Positions 49,801 to 63,347 of a stretch of 64,000 nt of DNA are shown here, piece after piece. The translations under genes were made by a program, and so were the position numbers. This DNA is from Stichopus chloronotus (Eukaryota > Echinodermata > Holothuroidea > Aspidochirotida > Stichopodidae): contig CM037829.1 of NCBI GenBank assembly GCA_021234535.1, positions 29,422,962 to 29,486,961 on the forward strand. Reading direction: 5' to 3'. The notes under the pieces were generated by a model that did not search any database, was not told the origin of the DNA, and was given only the letters and a program-made list of their open reading frames with translations. Within the stretch, counting starts at the first letter, position 1. Each line of letters opens with the position of its first letter.

Positions 49801-52800
49801 GGTGAAACGTGACCGAATTTCGTATGATGGATAATCAACAGCTTGGTGTGGTACTTGATTGGTACTGTAAAGTGGTAGGATAATGCTAATGAGGAATTCT
49901 GTCTCCCCATTTAATCCACAATGTATTTAACTTACATTGAAGATGTTGATTACGCTTTCAACACTGGGAATTTTTTTTATCATATTTCAACCTTATCTCA
50001 GGCTATGTTGCTAAATCTGAGTATACCACGTCTTACTTCTTACTTTATAAATTGTACTTAATTCTACAATGTTGTTGTTCTATTTTTTTATGCTACCATT
50101 CAGTTACCCCAAGTGGGTTTAATAAAGTGATCTCATCTTATCTTAATGCAAATCCTGTACAGAAACTCGTTGTACTGGAAGGAACATACACATCCATTGC
50201 TAACAGAATCCTCGTAAATGCGACATCTCAACACGATAATTCCGAACACGCAGCAAAAGCAGAGAGAAATTCGGCACGGTATTCTTTTTTTACTGTTCTT
50301 ATGGGGTTTCATGCTAAGATTATTGTATCTTTTTATTTTTAAGGCAAATGCAAATAAGAAGAAAGACTTGGCAAGTTAAGTAAGATGTAACCATGGTAAT
50401 ATCTTGTTGCATAAGCCTGCATGTTTTACGATAATTTATTTTACCTTGCTGAATATATAAGAACATAAAGCAGCGTAGAGACATGGTGACAGAAATGACC
50501 TCGCCTTCAAATAGTTTTGTTTGCACTTTGAGAGATTCGTGACATTTTATTGTTATAACGTCGCTGCATATCAAATCGAGTTCTACCTTCTTCCAAATTA
50601 AAAAAAAAACATATGTGAATCGCTTACAAAAAGTATTACCAAAATTTTCCCAACAGTAATCATTATGTCTACATAGGTTTAAAATGTAAAGTAAAATGAA
50701 GTTTATATTATCTTCAAGAAACGACCGGATGTTGTCAAATCAATACCGGATATGACATCATCGATATTGTTAGGTAAGCGACCCTGCATTGGAGCAATTC
50801 CAATGTTTCCGAAAATTCACGGCATATGTTTTGTCAGGAAGAAATAAAACGCCTTGTAAACCACTATCTTGACAATCAACAATTTTTTCGACAGACAGCA
50901 AACCAGATTGACAGGCACTTGCAAAGTGATCACATCTCAAAATTTAATAATTAACGTAAATTAAAGAACACCATACGTTTCGTAGTTATCTAGAAAATAG
51001 ATCTCTGCATGCTCTGCAGACTGCGAACTTCAGTATTTTTTTTTTTTTACTTTTAAATGCCGCACAGATCATAATTCTGCTGACATAGGCACAGCAAGTT
51101 CTGGACAATTTATTAAAAAAATTGTAAACAGTGCATATAAAAGATTGTAAGTATAGTGTCTGTGACGTCAATATGAAGTATACTAATTACCGAATGAAAG
51201 TCGAAATGAACAATATCCAACTATTTCGACGTGTTTTGTGGTGTAATTTGTTCCACACATGGCTTGGATATCAAAAGCGAATGTTAATCGTGAAGCGTAG
51301 GCCTAATAACAGCAGCTTAGCTTAATGCATATAATCTCCTTCTTGCAGTTTACAACTTAAAAGTTCATTATGTGATGTTGGAATGTGAAAACAAACAAAC
51401 ATCTTGATGCCGAGACCTTGGAAATGTACGATATTCGTTTAACAAAAAAAAAAAGATATTCTGTCGTGACGGAATAAGGGTTTAGGAGGAGGAAAAATAT
51501 GTCAACGATTCAGCGTTGGCATTAACTTCTGAACTACATTCATGCTAACACACTCTATATCTAGTTCTGTCCAATATTTATGAAGTTATATCAGTCGTTA
51601 CATCTTCTGTCAGAGTTGGACAGAAAATTTGCAGTTTGTATATGTTGCACCTTTTGTAATATACACCGGCGAAAGAATACCATAGGTCAGATTATTATCC
51701 ATTTATCTTCTTCTTTAATTCCCACGTGACATTTGTCACTAACGAACCACAGTGTAATCCTCATTTTAATCTCGCAGGAGTCATAATACTAACGTTTAAT
51801 TTTAGAGAACTGTGAAAGTCGGTGATATTTGAAAATCACGACACATATTTGTTGGTTTTTACTTTCCACAGCGACTGTCCTTGAAATTTTGTTCTTATGA
51901 GGTTTTTGGCAAGATATGGTATCTCATGTTGCTATCGAATATCTTACCTCTTATGGTTGAACGTGCAATGACGTCATCGAGTACGTCATTTCATGGATTG
52001 CGCATTTGCTGCTCAAGGAATTTCTGGAACTGTTACTTGCTTCAGAGTAAACTAGATATGAGAGTGCTGTCCATTTTTTTCTTTTTGAAAATCAGGTACA
52101 AATCAAGTTTCCACTTACAATGTGTGATGAATATTCATTAATAAACGCGACCCTAGGTCACATCAATGCACTCCTATAATGGCGTCCGAGTCGTAGCTCG
52201 TATCTCACAATGGTCGTCTTACAATAATGGAAGGGCCTTGCGAAACATAATGTATGTTTTGAATGTGTATGATAAGTGTAAGAAGAAAACTTACACAAAC
52301 ATCAGAAAAATAAACCAATCTTCAGTTTTGTCTTGGAGTAGGCTTACGATACTTTTCTTGTATAATTCTGTTAATATAATCGATTCCAAACATCCTTTTT
52401 CAACAACAAAACTAAGTTTGTTTTTTTTTACCAAAACTCTGAAACTTGAGACTTCATACTTTGATCGAGCTATAAGCAGCCAAATGTCACCCTCATTCAG
52501 GCCCGTAGTAAGGTCGAATACCCGGGGTGGGGTTGTGGGAGACGAAACAGAGGACCATTATCTAGTGGGTACAGGTGCCAAGAGAAGGGGCACCTCAGTC
52601 TATCGGTGATGCTACCGAAAAGATAAAAGTGGTGGCATTTCAAGCTATGAAGTTTAGCTAACTGGAGGTTCAGGGTTTGATTCCTGCTTAAATCACAGTA
52701 AGATGGTTTTTCCTCCTACAGAAATCTACGGTTTTCACATCTGAACTTGCCTTTTAATAAAAGATGCCAAATTCGATTCAAAAGTTGGTAGTCACCAAAT

Positions 52801-53741
52801 GTGAAGTTGTAATATAATCCACAGGTTTCCTCCACACTTGTCTAATCACTTAGTGTCGTAAAATAACAAATCCTGAATTAGTTTTTATTTCTTACACCCA
52901 ATGTTAGTCTTCATGGTGTCTGTTTGCAAAGCTGTTGATTTTGTTTATACATTTGCAGGACCATTTGTGAAACACTACAGTTTGTCTGCAAATTATCTTA
53001 ACATCAAGTTTCTTTCCTTTTACCATCTGAAGAAGTCTCCTCCTCAATAATACATGTCTTTCAATTATCTACGGTCCTGATGCCGTCAAACTGGGTTGAC
53101 AGTCTCTGTAGTTTTGTACCGATGCGCACTTTTGTGTAGTCACATTTGTGATGTGTTTTCTTACCTACGCACGCACATCAGATTCATCCTACGTTTTGGT
53201 TCGCATCGTTCTCAACAGGCACAGCAAGTGAGTCGAGGCGGTTGAAATGATTTGCAGATGAAATTTCAACGTAAGAGCAATACAACACAATACAACTTAC
53301 TGCAACACTTCTAAAAATATAATGCTACATGTTTAGCATTCATTCTCGTACTTATTCCCCAAACTTCTTTCAACGTCTCCATCGACACGTAGTATTAATC
53401 AACTAGAGGTAAAAGTCACACTCTTGATCCAGCTAGTATAGAATTTCCAAACGACATCAGTAAAATGGAGACAAATTCTTTGAAATATAATTACAATGTT
53501 ATGAATATTTATTGCATTTGCACCCACGTCATTATCACTTGCGTATGCATTCCCTCCTTGACAGGAAATTGATTATTCATCGTACATATATTGTTCATCT
53601 TTAGTGGATATCATATATAGTTATGAAATATAGGTCACTAACAAACGTATTTCTTCATATTTTGACAAAAATTTTCTGTTCATACAGTAAACAGGAACCA
53701 GACATGCCGAAATCTTTCATAAATTTGTTTTTCTCTTTCAG
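46818..53741. other. Long stretch without a firm gene
   Basis: It includes a C tract (47993-48010) and several good acceptors followed by open stretches (47864, 51872, 52959), none with a convincing donor or shared frame. The remainder is ordinary AT-rich sequence with chance frames up to 147 codons (52166-52609 plus). Confidence 0.35.
47993..48010 (+). repeat. C tract
   Basis: About eighteen C residues. Confidence 0.9.
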
Positions 53742-53807
53742 GAAGAATTTAATATTCTCTATGTAAATAACTATGTAAGCTACATAACCAAGTTCAAAGG
53801 AAGATAG
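53742..53807 (+). CDS. Candidate terminal exon, unknown gene
   Basis: TTTGTTTTTCTCTTTCAG precedes a frame of 21 codons, EEFNILYVNNYVSYITKF and on, to TAG at 53805-53807. Internal donors are also possible (TATGTAAAT, TATGTAAGC), which would shorten it. It begins on a codon boundary, so it could follow 41916-41970, but that intron would be nearly 12 kb and is speculative. Confidence 0.25.
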   Translation, partial: EEFNILYVNNYVSYITKFKGR

Positions 53808-54536
53808 TAGTTTACCTTTATTTTCTTAAAATTTCAGCCATTTTATCAAAGCATCATTAAAGTAAGCCCTCTTATATTATCTGTAAAATATCTGTACGTA
53901 TCACATCAAGGATAAAATAACTGACCTGAAAAAAAAGAAAAATTTTTCCGATTCGAATGAGGTGTAATTAAAATATTCAAATGAATAACTTGAATATACC
54001 CAAAGCGGTAAACACACCGGCTGCAAATTTTCACGAAAAAGATTTCAGTCATTATACTTTGACTAGTTTTGTGTTTTTCGATTAATTTCATGTATTTCAT
54101 TTGAAAAGGAAAGCAGAACTAGGGACGTGATAAATTAAGCCAAAAAAGAATGATTACGTTTTAAATTGTTTATTAGAATTTCGTCAGTAATATTAAGTTG
54201 CAGTCTGTATGTCAAAAGACGTAAATTTAAATCAACTGTACGTGTATTGTGATAGCAAACTTGAGTTCAAAAAATAAAACATACAGACTGCTGATTTGAA
54301 GATAACCGGTGGTGTTGATAACATTTCATGTGACTCAGTCTCTGCTTGATAATTCATTTCCCCCAAAGCGACACTAGTTGACATCACTCTTTGCATTTAT
54401 GGCAATGAAACGCTAGTAGCACGTGTATGTACTTTGGTATGCATGAGAGTAGTAGTCTCTGCACACGTATTATGTAGAAGAAACTGACGTCACATATGAA
54501 GTAATCGGACGATCCATCACCTTTAATCTTTGGCTC

Positions 54537-55314
54537 GGAAATCACAAATGACTCCGAAACCATAACTGACTCAGCAATCCTAACTGACTCAGCAATCCTA
54601 ACTGACTCAGTAATCCTAACTGACTCAGTAATCATAAATGACTCAGCAATCCTAACTGACTCAGTAATCATAAATGACTCAGCAATCCTAACTGACTCAG
54701 TAATCATAAATGACTCAGCAATCCTAACTGACTCAGTAATCATAACTGACTCAGCAATCCTAACTGACTCAGTAATCATAAATGACTCAGCAATCCTAAC
54801 TGACTCAGTAATCATAAATGACTCAGCAATCCTAACTGACTCAGTAATCATAAATGACTCAGCAATCCTAACTGACTCAGTAATCATAAATGACTCAGCA
54901 ATCCTAACTGACTCAGTAATCATAAATGACTCAGCAATCCTAACTGACTCAGTAATCATAAATGACTCAGCAATCCTAACTGACTCAGTAACCATAAATG
55001 ACTCAGCAATCCTAACTGACTCAGTAACCATAAATGACTCAGCAATCCTAACTGACTCAGTAATCATAAATGACTCAGCAATCCTAACTGACTCAGCAAT
55101 CCTAACTGACTCAGCAATCCTAACTGACTCAGCAATCCTAACTGACTCAGCAATCCTAACTGACTCAGCAATCCTAACTGACTCAGTAATCCTAACTGAC
55201 TCAGCAATCCTAACTGACTCAGTAATCATAAATGACTCAGCAATCCTAACTGACTCAGTAATCATAACTGACTCAGCAATCGTAAATGACTTAGCACTCA
55301 TAAAGGAGTCAGTA
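54537..55314. repeat. 18-bp minisatellite carrying about 40 TGACTCA sites
   Basis: About 42 units of 18 bases alternate between two main types, CTGACTCAGCAATCCTAA and ATGACTCAGCAATCCTAA/CTGACTCAGTAATCATAA, forming a 36-base higher-order pattern in the middle. Almost every unit holds TGACTCA, the AP-1 (Fos/Jun) consensus, and about half continue to TGACTCAGCA, which also fits the NF-E2/Nrf antioxidant-element pattern. On the minus strand the period gives an open frame of 305 codons (54384-55301) of ESVRIA/ESFMIT hexapeptides; it has no other protein-like sequence and is most likely a by-product of the 18-base period. Confidence 0.9.
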
Positions 55315-56351
55315 AAAAATGTTCATTTAGTCAGTTTATTTTCCGTTGCAAAACTGAGGTAACTGTCTTTGTTGCAAATTACGAATTACACATTGCCACT
55401 TATACATATAGCATTGTGGTGCGATATTCTACTGACTAACACGTTATAATTAGCCGATTCTCGGGTTTATTTGTACCGTGATATATCAGCTCTCTCGCTG
55501 TGAATAAATGACCTAAGTGCTAACACCATTTTAAGAATATTCATGATACCTAAAAGTGTTTTCGTACAGTACCACCTTCGTATTTGGTGTTTATATTAAC
55601 AGTTTCACAAATTCAACGTAGTCGGAATTTGACATTTACTTTCAACAGTAGACGGTACATGTTTGTCGTATTTTTACAGCATCCCTCTACACAGTTTCAA
55701 GTCTACACATCACCTCTTTATGTTCCGAGGTTTCCCGGCAGCATATATGAAACTCATTTTCCTTCTGCAAGTATTTTCCGCACTATAAGCATTGAAGTTC
55801 TCTATATTCTCATGTGGCTTGTTGCTGAATTTTGTTGAACCCAGTTGTGCGTGCAGCATGCCGATATATAAGTCTTCAATAACATAGACATCTTACTGCT
55901 TCATCGTGACGATAACATTTCCCCGGACGGCGAAGAAAATTTATGAAAATATTCATTTGCATGCAGTTTTGATCACGTTTATTTATTGGGGCAAATATAT
56001 GGGATACCTTGTGTGGACAAACAGTTCAGATGAAAATAAATATGTTCACGATGTACCAAGTGACGTCTTTGGTGGCTTAGTCTAAATTCCCCTGCCTTCT
56101 GGGTTGTTATCAAATAAATTAAAGAGTCAATGGATAATTGTAGCATATCTATACAGTCAAAGTTTCGGAAGGAACTAAATGAAAATTCAGCCGCCTTAAT
56201 GAATTAGGCATATTGGCACTTCCTTCTCCTTACCTCCTTATGCAGTTGTTTTTCACACGCTCGATATCAGTGTAGTAAGGAAGCAATTTCAGAAAGTGAA
56301 AGGGGTATTTCGCCTTGAATATTACGTGTTAACGTAATGAATTAGCTACTG

Positions 56352-56404
56352 CATATATATATATATATATGTATGTATATATATATGTATGTATATATAT
56401 ATAT
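56352..56404. repeat. TA/TATG microsatellite
   Basis: TATATA runs interrupted by GTATG units. Confidence 0.9.
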
Positions 56405-57059
56405 CAAACTAAAATATCAAGTTTATGGGAACTAACTAGCCTAGCATCAGCTGTACCAAAAGGAAACCGTCTTAAAAGTGTAAAAATGATTTCGGACCTA
56501 TTGTTCTCACTAGCGTAGCTTTGAATGGTCTTTAAAGCTAACGCTTCCTCTTCTATCGTTACGAACTGTTATGCAAGAAATACCTCAGCCTTTATTAAAA
56601 GTACCCATTGTTTTTTTTTTTACCAATTTGAGCATCTTTTTAACCATCGGCTTGTAACGAGGCATATGTAAATAACCTGGATAAAAGTTTACCCAACAGT
56701 CTTTAGAGTGTAATGGACTTTACTAATTGTAATGTCTTAATGTTTTTCTATTGTATTTATAGTACTTTAGTTTATTACTTCTATTTACGAATATTTTAAT
56801 ATTTGGACTGAATTGTAATTAATTGAATTAATGTAGAGAGTAAGTCTAAAACAGACAAAACTTCGTATGTTAAGTCCTTATTGTGTGACTGAGATAAACG
56901 CCTCTCTTAGAAGACAACATTGTTATTTCTAATATTTCAGCCAGAGGGTTGTTTTCATTAATATTCATGTATTTGACGTTATCATTCATTATAAAATCAA
57001 AAGGGGGAAATGTTTACATTTCGAGTTTATTCACTTCTTAAATTGCTTAGCGTCATATG

Positions 57060-57087
57060 AGTATATATATATATATATACATATATG

Positions 57088-57150
<63 letters not shown>
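57060..57150. repeat. TA microsatellite with CA/TG interruptions
   Basis: About 90 bases of TATATA with a few C and G substitutions; the Tyr-Ile-rich open frame starting at 57057 is an artefact of it. Confidence 0.93.
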
Positions 57151-57152
<2 letters not shown>

Positions 57153-59360
57153 GCACCTATGGTTAAATTATCTTCAGGGAACATGCCAGGGCGACCACCC
57201 CTCCTCATTGCGACAGTTGTACATTCAAAGTCAATAATGAAACGTAAAGACGGTGAATTGGGCCCGGGAGACTTCCGCCATGGCCGGTTACTTTCTTACA
57301 TGTGGCAAGTTCGTTTGTGTCAAGTTTGAATGTACGTTACCATGCTAACTTGAATACTGAGGAAGTTGTTTGAGCTTCAAGTTGATTCATGTATGCGTTT
57401 TGAAGTCTCAGTTCCTTGAATGGTAGCACATTCGTGTTAATATTACCAACTTGTTTTTGAGCGTTATATTAACGGGATGTATGCAGACTTAATCTCCCAA
57501 TGCCTACATGCAACTTGATAAGCTTCTGTGAATATTTGTTTTTCTGTAGGCGGAGTGAACATAACGAATCGATATAAATACTTGAACGGTGTATTTCGCA
57601 AGACATGTTTTGTGTAACTTTTGTGTGGCATACTAAAATATATTAAGGTTTGTTGTTTTCGTGCAAGTGTGTATCGTACAGCGTAGGTGTCAGGTAGTCT
57701 GAGTACCGAAAGAGTAGAGCAAAGCAAAAAAAAAAAAAAACCTGTGAAGTATCCCAAGGCCTCAATTTTGTGTTAATCCTTTCACTGTAACGGACTCACA
57801 CGTAAACGCCATGCTTGAAAGGTTTACCTAATCAGTCACGGAATACTACATGTTCTTCACTATAAGCAGTAACTAAGATGCAGTGTCGTTGACGCTGCAG
57901 GCATACTCACGGAAAAGATAACCAGTTCAAATTTACAAGAAGAGGCTCACAGAGGGAGCAAGTAAAGTAAGCAAATTTAATAGGCACATGTTCATTTTAC
58001 AACTGTGATCCACTATGCAATCATCGGAAACTTTAATAACTGGTGCATGGGTGGTAAATTAGGACAAAAACTTCACTTGCATCCCTCATTCGCAGTTTAA
58101 TTAATGGCGGCTTAGATATTCTAGTCAGTTCACTTTCCTGTGTTACAACGACATAATTACATGTATTACTGGGATGATCATAGTTGATAAACATGTGGTG
58201 ACTGTCTCATATAGAAACATAATAGCGGTGTGATAGGATGACAGAAGTAAAAACATGCAACTGCAAGCATAATGGCCCACTGCAAGTGCTTGGACACCGG
58301 ATATTGCTATGGATCCCACCACAGTTTGCCTTTGTTTCATATACACAGTAAATAGTATCGTCAGGAGGCAGGCAATTTCAGCCGGTGACAGTTCCACATA
58401 GGCTTACCATCTAAAGCAGAACTGATTGAGGTTATATTCGGCCATTCACCTACAAACACCTAGTCACAGAATTTGCGTTTTGTGTTAAAAAGAGTCTTTT
58501 CCTGCACTTTAAAATAAGATGTGTTAACCAGACGTGTTGTCATGTTACGGTTTGTCATCTTGTAAAGGCATTGACATGTATAATATGATGTAATGATTGT
58601 CTGTTATATCTAAATGAATATTTACCATGTTTGCTTAGGGTATGAATGCATGTTTTATACATTGCATTCATACATTAACGACTCTTCTGTTCATAAATTC
58701 ATTGAGCTACACAAGTAGTATCCACATTAGCTTCCATGGCGACTTATTCAAAACAAGGAAACCGGTATAGCTGGATACATAATAATCGTATTTCCATTAT
58801 AACCGCTTTCCAGCAAACGCATCACAAAGATATAACTGGGCATATACCTGTATGCCTGAGAGGCCCGAGGGCGCTAGCAAAATCTCAGCTGAAGTGGAAG
58901 GATTTTCTTATGCGTTTATTTCTCTTTTATTTACATTTCCACAATCATTTCACGATTATATTCGATATTGCACGGTTGTATTCGATATTTCACTGCTAAT
59001 CGTTTACGATATTACCATTTTTTCCTCTTCGATTTTTGCTTAATGTAATAAACCAAAACAAGTTATTAAAGGTTTCGGTAATACAATCCACATAATTTTC
59101 CAAATACAATGTGATAATAAAATGTGCATGTTTTGTACAAATGTTTCGTTAACATCAAAGATCTGTTTAAATTGTAATATTTCAAATTGACCCAAGGTAA
59201 AATTAAAGTTTCGTCTTTTTAAATTTTTATTAATTTAGTGTATAATGTTCAAAATGGCAGCGTAGGCTATCAGTATGACAGTAAATAACCAGATAACAAG
59301 ATCAGTTCGACTATCGAGAGGATTGTAGCATCAACAGGATGCACTGGTGGGTGCAAGAGG

Positions 59361-59373
59361 AGGGGGGGGGGGG
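59361..59373 (+). repeat. G tract
   Basis: A run of about twelve G within a purine-rich segment. Confidence 0.8.
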
Positions 59374-59846
59374 AGTGGGCAGGTCTGGAAGAAATTAACT
59401 TCATATTTGTACACCTTTAGTTGCTGTACTAAATCTGAGAACAATTAGTTAGATTAGAGGAGAGGTATCTTTTACCGTCAAATACCAGACGGAATCTCCG
59501 GTAAGACTGATTCGAGCAACTATACAAGGCAGACTCTCCTACACATTTGACCAATGAAAACAGCGATATTCCCACTTGTCCCAATCAGAAAACAAGAAAC
59601 AGAATAAGAAAATGAATGTGAAATTGTGAAGTGCTCATATTGCTCATATAACTCACATTGCTTAAGGCCTCTAAAGAGCCTCTTATCTTGAATTCAATTA
59701 AAAAGAATTCGTCACTGTTTGAAGAATTCGTCACATTACATGTGTTTATATGACGTGGTTACTCAACATTGGCAGACCCAACTCGCTCAATCCATGCAAA
59801 AGAGAAAAAACACTTCATATATCTTTACCAAAACGTTTCTCGAACA

Positions 59847-59910
59847 AAAAAAAAACAAAAAAAAAACAAAAAAAAAAAACAAATAAGCAACAAATGAAAA
59901 AAGAAAAAAT
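59847..59910 (+). repeat. A-rich block
   Basis: Runs of nine to twelve A separated by single C residues. It could be a retroposed tail, but no body upstream is recognisable. Confidence 0.75.
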
Positions 59911-60582
59911 TAAACAATGCAAACGACAGGAGACCTGTTGGAGAAAATTATGTTTGTACTCCTGACGGTGAGTTTGGTTTCAATACAAAGCTACAAAACT
60001 TGAACAAACCCAAAGACACCCATTGCAGTGTTACAAAAGGCATTTAATTTTCCATTAAAGTAGAAATAAAAATGATTTGATAATCCTGCTACCTGTGTAG
60101 GCCTATTCAGGAAATGTTTTCAACTTTCCTTTCCTAAAAACATCGTTCGGAGATTCTTTGAGTGTGAATGTTATTGGCACACAATGGAGCACTGTCAACT
60201 GTCAGTTTTTTAAGAATATCTTTTGTATTGTTATAACTTCAAATATGACTGATCGTAAAACTTGCTCGCGAGAACATCGCTTTGACAGGGGTATACTTTA
60301 AATAATCTAAGTTTTATAAGATTACAAAACAAAATACGACAGAACCACACGAACACATCGTGTCACTTGCCTCACATAACTTAATTTGCAGGAGAGTTTT
60401 GATGGAATAAAATCGGAGTTATGATTTAATATAGAGGCGTAAATTAAAATGTAGATGACAGTGAGTTTCTGTTTTATCAACATGAGCAGATCAATATGAT
60501 CTTACATATTTTCAGCGCTTTTCCTGTTTCATATCAGTATCTCTTGGCAAAGCAACGACGAAGCACTCACAAGTTGATGACT

Positions 60583-60598
60583 CCCCCCCCCCCCCCCC
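60583..60598 (+). repeat. C tract
   Basis: About sixteen C residues after GACT. Confidence 0.88.
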
Positions 60599-62366
60599 GA
60601 TTCCGAAATTGCATTCCAAATTCTCTAGCCTACACCCCACGACGGCTATAATTGCTTTTTGGTGCATAAAGTTTTTATCGGTTTTTGTGAGTATCTAGGC
60701 TGGAAACAAGCTGACAATAAACAAAAGATTTTTTCTTTTTGCTGTTAATGTTTGTTGCATATTATAAAATTGTTTCTAAGAGTGGAGTGGGTGTAGGAAA
60801 GAATTCATTGGTCAGATATCATAGAGGATTGGGACTGATGCCGAATTTTATTAGATGTGAGCCCTTTGAGATCCTATTTTACAGTCTTAAGGATGTGGAA
60901 TGGTTCAAGGAGTCATAAAAAATGTACGGTATCCATTTAGTAGTTCAGAGGAAGAAAAAATATGTCAATAAAACCGATATCTGACTGGAATTTTTCCCAG
61001 TATTAAACAAAAATGAATAAACTATACGACAAAGATGAAATATGCTTCGTTGCATATTCACACGTGTTTTTATGTGCTTACATCTATATACATGAATCTA
61101 AAGACATTTACACGTATGTATATTAATACACAATTGTATATCATCACTTGCAAGGGCGTGGAGCACGGTGATCTTCAAGCGGCTAACTGTATTTTGAATA
61201 AATGCGATATTTTGCCGCATACTACTTGCATACATCTACATGAACACCGATAAGTCTCGTGACATATCAAAACTTTATAAAAGTCACAATATTTATTAAT
61301 CGATGTCAGGATTTAATACAATCTTAGTTTGTTTATCACAAATTTGATAAGTTTCTCAATGCACAACCAATGTATTGAGTTATCAAATTGTGAGCAGTGA
61401 TGATTGTGTCAAACATATTGATGCAGTGTCTGCAATCACCCCGACAGAGAGATGTTGATGCATTAGTATGCTTGCTAACAATATACTGGATTAACTGGAG
61501 TGAGGTATTGTTCAGATGTCTCTGTCTATATGTTTTGGTCTCCAATATTTGATGAGTTTAACCAAAACATTATGAAATTATAGCTAATCGAAAGTGCTGT
61601 GTTTCGACCACTGCCTCAGGCCCAAAGCCAGGAATTGTCACAAGGGGAGGGGGACAAACACCATAGAGAGAGACACGACTAGTGGAGGCGCGGATGCATT
61701 TTGTCTGCATTGTGAGGGAGGGGTCAAGCGGGCCTATAACCACTAACATACAATGTGGGATTGTGGACTATGTTAGCCGAACGTCAGCAAATTGTTAGAT
61801 AAAAAATGCCCTCTAGATCTCGGGATATTGCCTTTCACTCTTCAAAGCCCCCCAAACGGTTGTTTAGAAATGACGGGAAGGGCGGGGGTGGAGACACGGC
61901 CGTCCATCCGCTGGTATCATTGTCCTGGATGAAGCAAGGATCTAAGTGAGGCTGAGGGATCTATCTCCTTGGAGTAAACTCAAACAATTGTCACTATATG
62001 CGATATGACGTTGAATTAAGAATCGTCCAAACCGACAGTAACAAAAGAAACTGCTTATACTGTCAATTCCGTTGTATCGCATTTCTTTAGAATCATGGCA
62101 TCACAATTGTGGAATCTTTACACAACCACCATGTATGAAACGAGGGTCAGTCTAAGCAAAATGTAAATGAAGATAAAATTGAGCCTAAGCCCTAAATTTG
62201 TGGAACTTGTAGAGAGAAAATTTACAGAAAATTAAGTTTGTTACTTCCTTTGACGAACAATCGCCTGTAAGACACACCGGGATCCCAGCTGAATATAGTA
62301 ACGGTAGTAAAATTTTACTGTCTATAAATTTTCCACAAAGGGGAAGCACAGTGGTCGCCAGGGAAA

Positions 62367-63347
62367 ACCCCTTGTTACAACCGATAAAGTAAAAATTAAC
62401 CGATAATATAAAAACAACCGATAATGTAAAAAAAAAAAATTACCGATAATGTAAAAAACTCTTTGAACCGATAATGTAAAAAAATTTACCGATAATTTAA
62501 AAACGCTCGTTTACCGATAATGTAAAAAAAATACCGATAATGTAAAAACTGTTCTAAAGACCATTTCATACGGTCCTACGCACATATGTGTACGTAAGTG
62601 CGTATGTACGTAGGCATGTAGTGACATAATCACGTTTTAAGTTGCATCTCTACTAGCAAGACAATAGTCAGTCAAACTGATGTACTTTAACTTTGAAAAT
62701 ACGTTACTTGTAAAGGCAACGACAACAACAGGTACACAAAACAAAACATAAAAAATCTGCGAACAGAAGAGCTCATAGAGGTTAAATGTGTTATATACGT
62801 TTTTATTTGTGTAACACCAGTCTAAAACTCACAAAATTAAATTAGTCCCCCATGTCTTTGTTTTTGTTTAACATTCACAAATACACTGTTACTTTTGTGA
62901 CTTCATTTATATAGGCCTACACTCACTAACCCACATAGGCTGCATACGCACATACACATGCAGGCACGCACAGACCTACCTATCTGCCTCCCCGCCTCTA
63001 CGCTGTCGCACTGCCTACCCATTTACCTACCTTCTTACCTACATGCCTACGTACATACTCACTTTCACACACACATGTACGTAGAACCGTATGAAATTGT
63101 CGTTAGTACAGTTTTTACATTATCCTTAAAAACTGTTATCTATACCTACATATATGTCTACCTACCTACTTATACGTTTACGTGGGGCCACATGAAATAG
63201 TCTTTAGAGCAGTTTTTACATTATCTGTAAATTTGTTTTACATTATCGGTTCAAATAGTTTTTTACATTATCGGTAATTTTTTTTTACATTATCGGTAGT
63301 TTTTACATTATCGTTTATTTTTACATTATCGATTGTAACACCCCTTG
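62367..63347. mobile_element. Foldback (TU-like) transposon with tandem-repeat inverted arms
   Basis: The body is about 62375-63339. The left arm starts TTACAACCGATAAAG and holds eight copies of ACCGATAATGTAAAAA between 62380 and 62548, spaced by short A/T runs. The right arm (63207-63339) holds six inverted copies and ends, on the other strand, GTTACAATCGATAATG. Inside each tandem zone lies a matching inner segment: ACTGTTCTAAAGACCATTTC on the left and ACTGCTCTAAAGACTATTTC on the right strand; a third partial copy is at about 63078-63137. ACCCCTTG flanks both ends (62367-62374 and 63340-63347), a 7-8-bp target duplication. The middle has degenerate CCTA repeats and no transposase. Arms with an outer tandem domain and an inner domain are the described plan of sea urchin TU elements; assignment to that family is inference. 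Confidence 0.8.

Larger units (their letters stand above)
55315..62366. other. Intergenic sequence, no supported gene
   Basis: Contains TA-rich microsatellites, homopolymer runs and an A-rich block, but no open frame with coding character. The GC-rich segment 61610-61930 has CAGYGG-like words at both ends but no matching target duplication. Confidence 0.4.

Noticed and set aside
51872..52093. Strong acceptor (TTTTTACTTTCCACAG) followed by a long open stretch to a GTACAA donor
   Set aside because: Length and composition are unusual, with alternative donors; peptide not protein-like enough to list.
52166..52609. Plus-strand open frame of 147 codons
   Set aside because: No coding-like motif, and it runs through a T tract and a GC-rich repeat-like end (CAGGCCCGTAGTAAGG).
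52635..52690. B-box-like GGGTTTGATTCC
   Set aside because: No matching A-box or acceptor stem, so not called as a tRNA or SINE.
52959..53050. Acceptor TTTATACATTTGCAG with an open frame ending TAA
   Set aside because: Two frames are plausible and no upstream exon of matching phase was found.
61675..61915. Possible second hAT-like element (TAGTGGAGGCGCGG and CCAGCGGATGGACGG ends)
   Set aside because: Flanking 8-mers do not match and the ends agree only partly.
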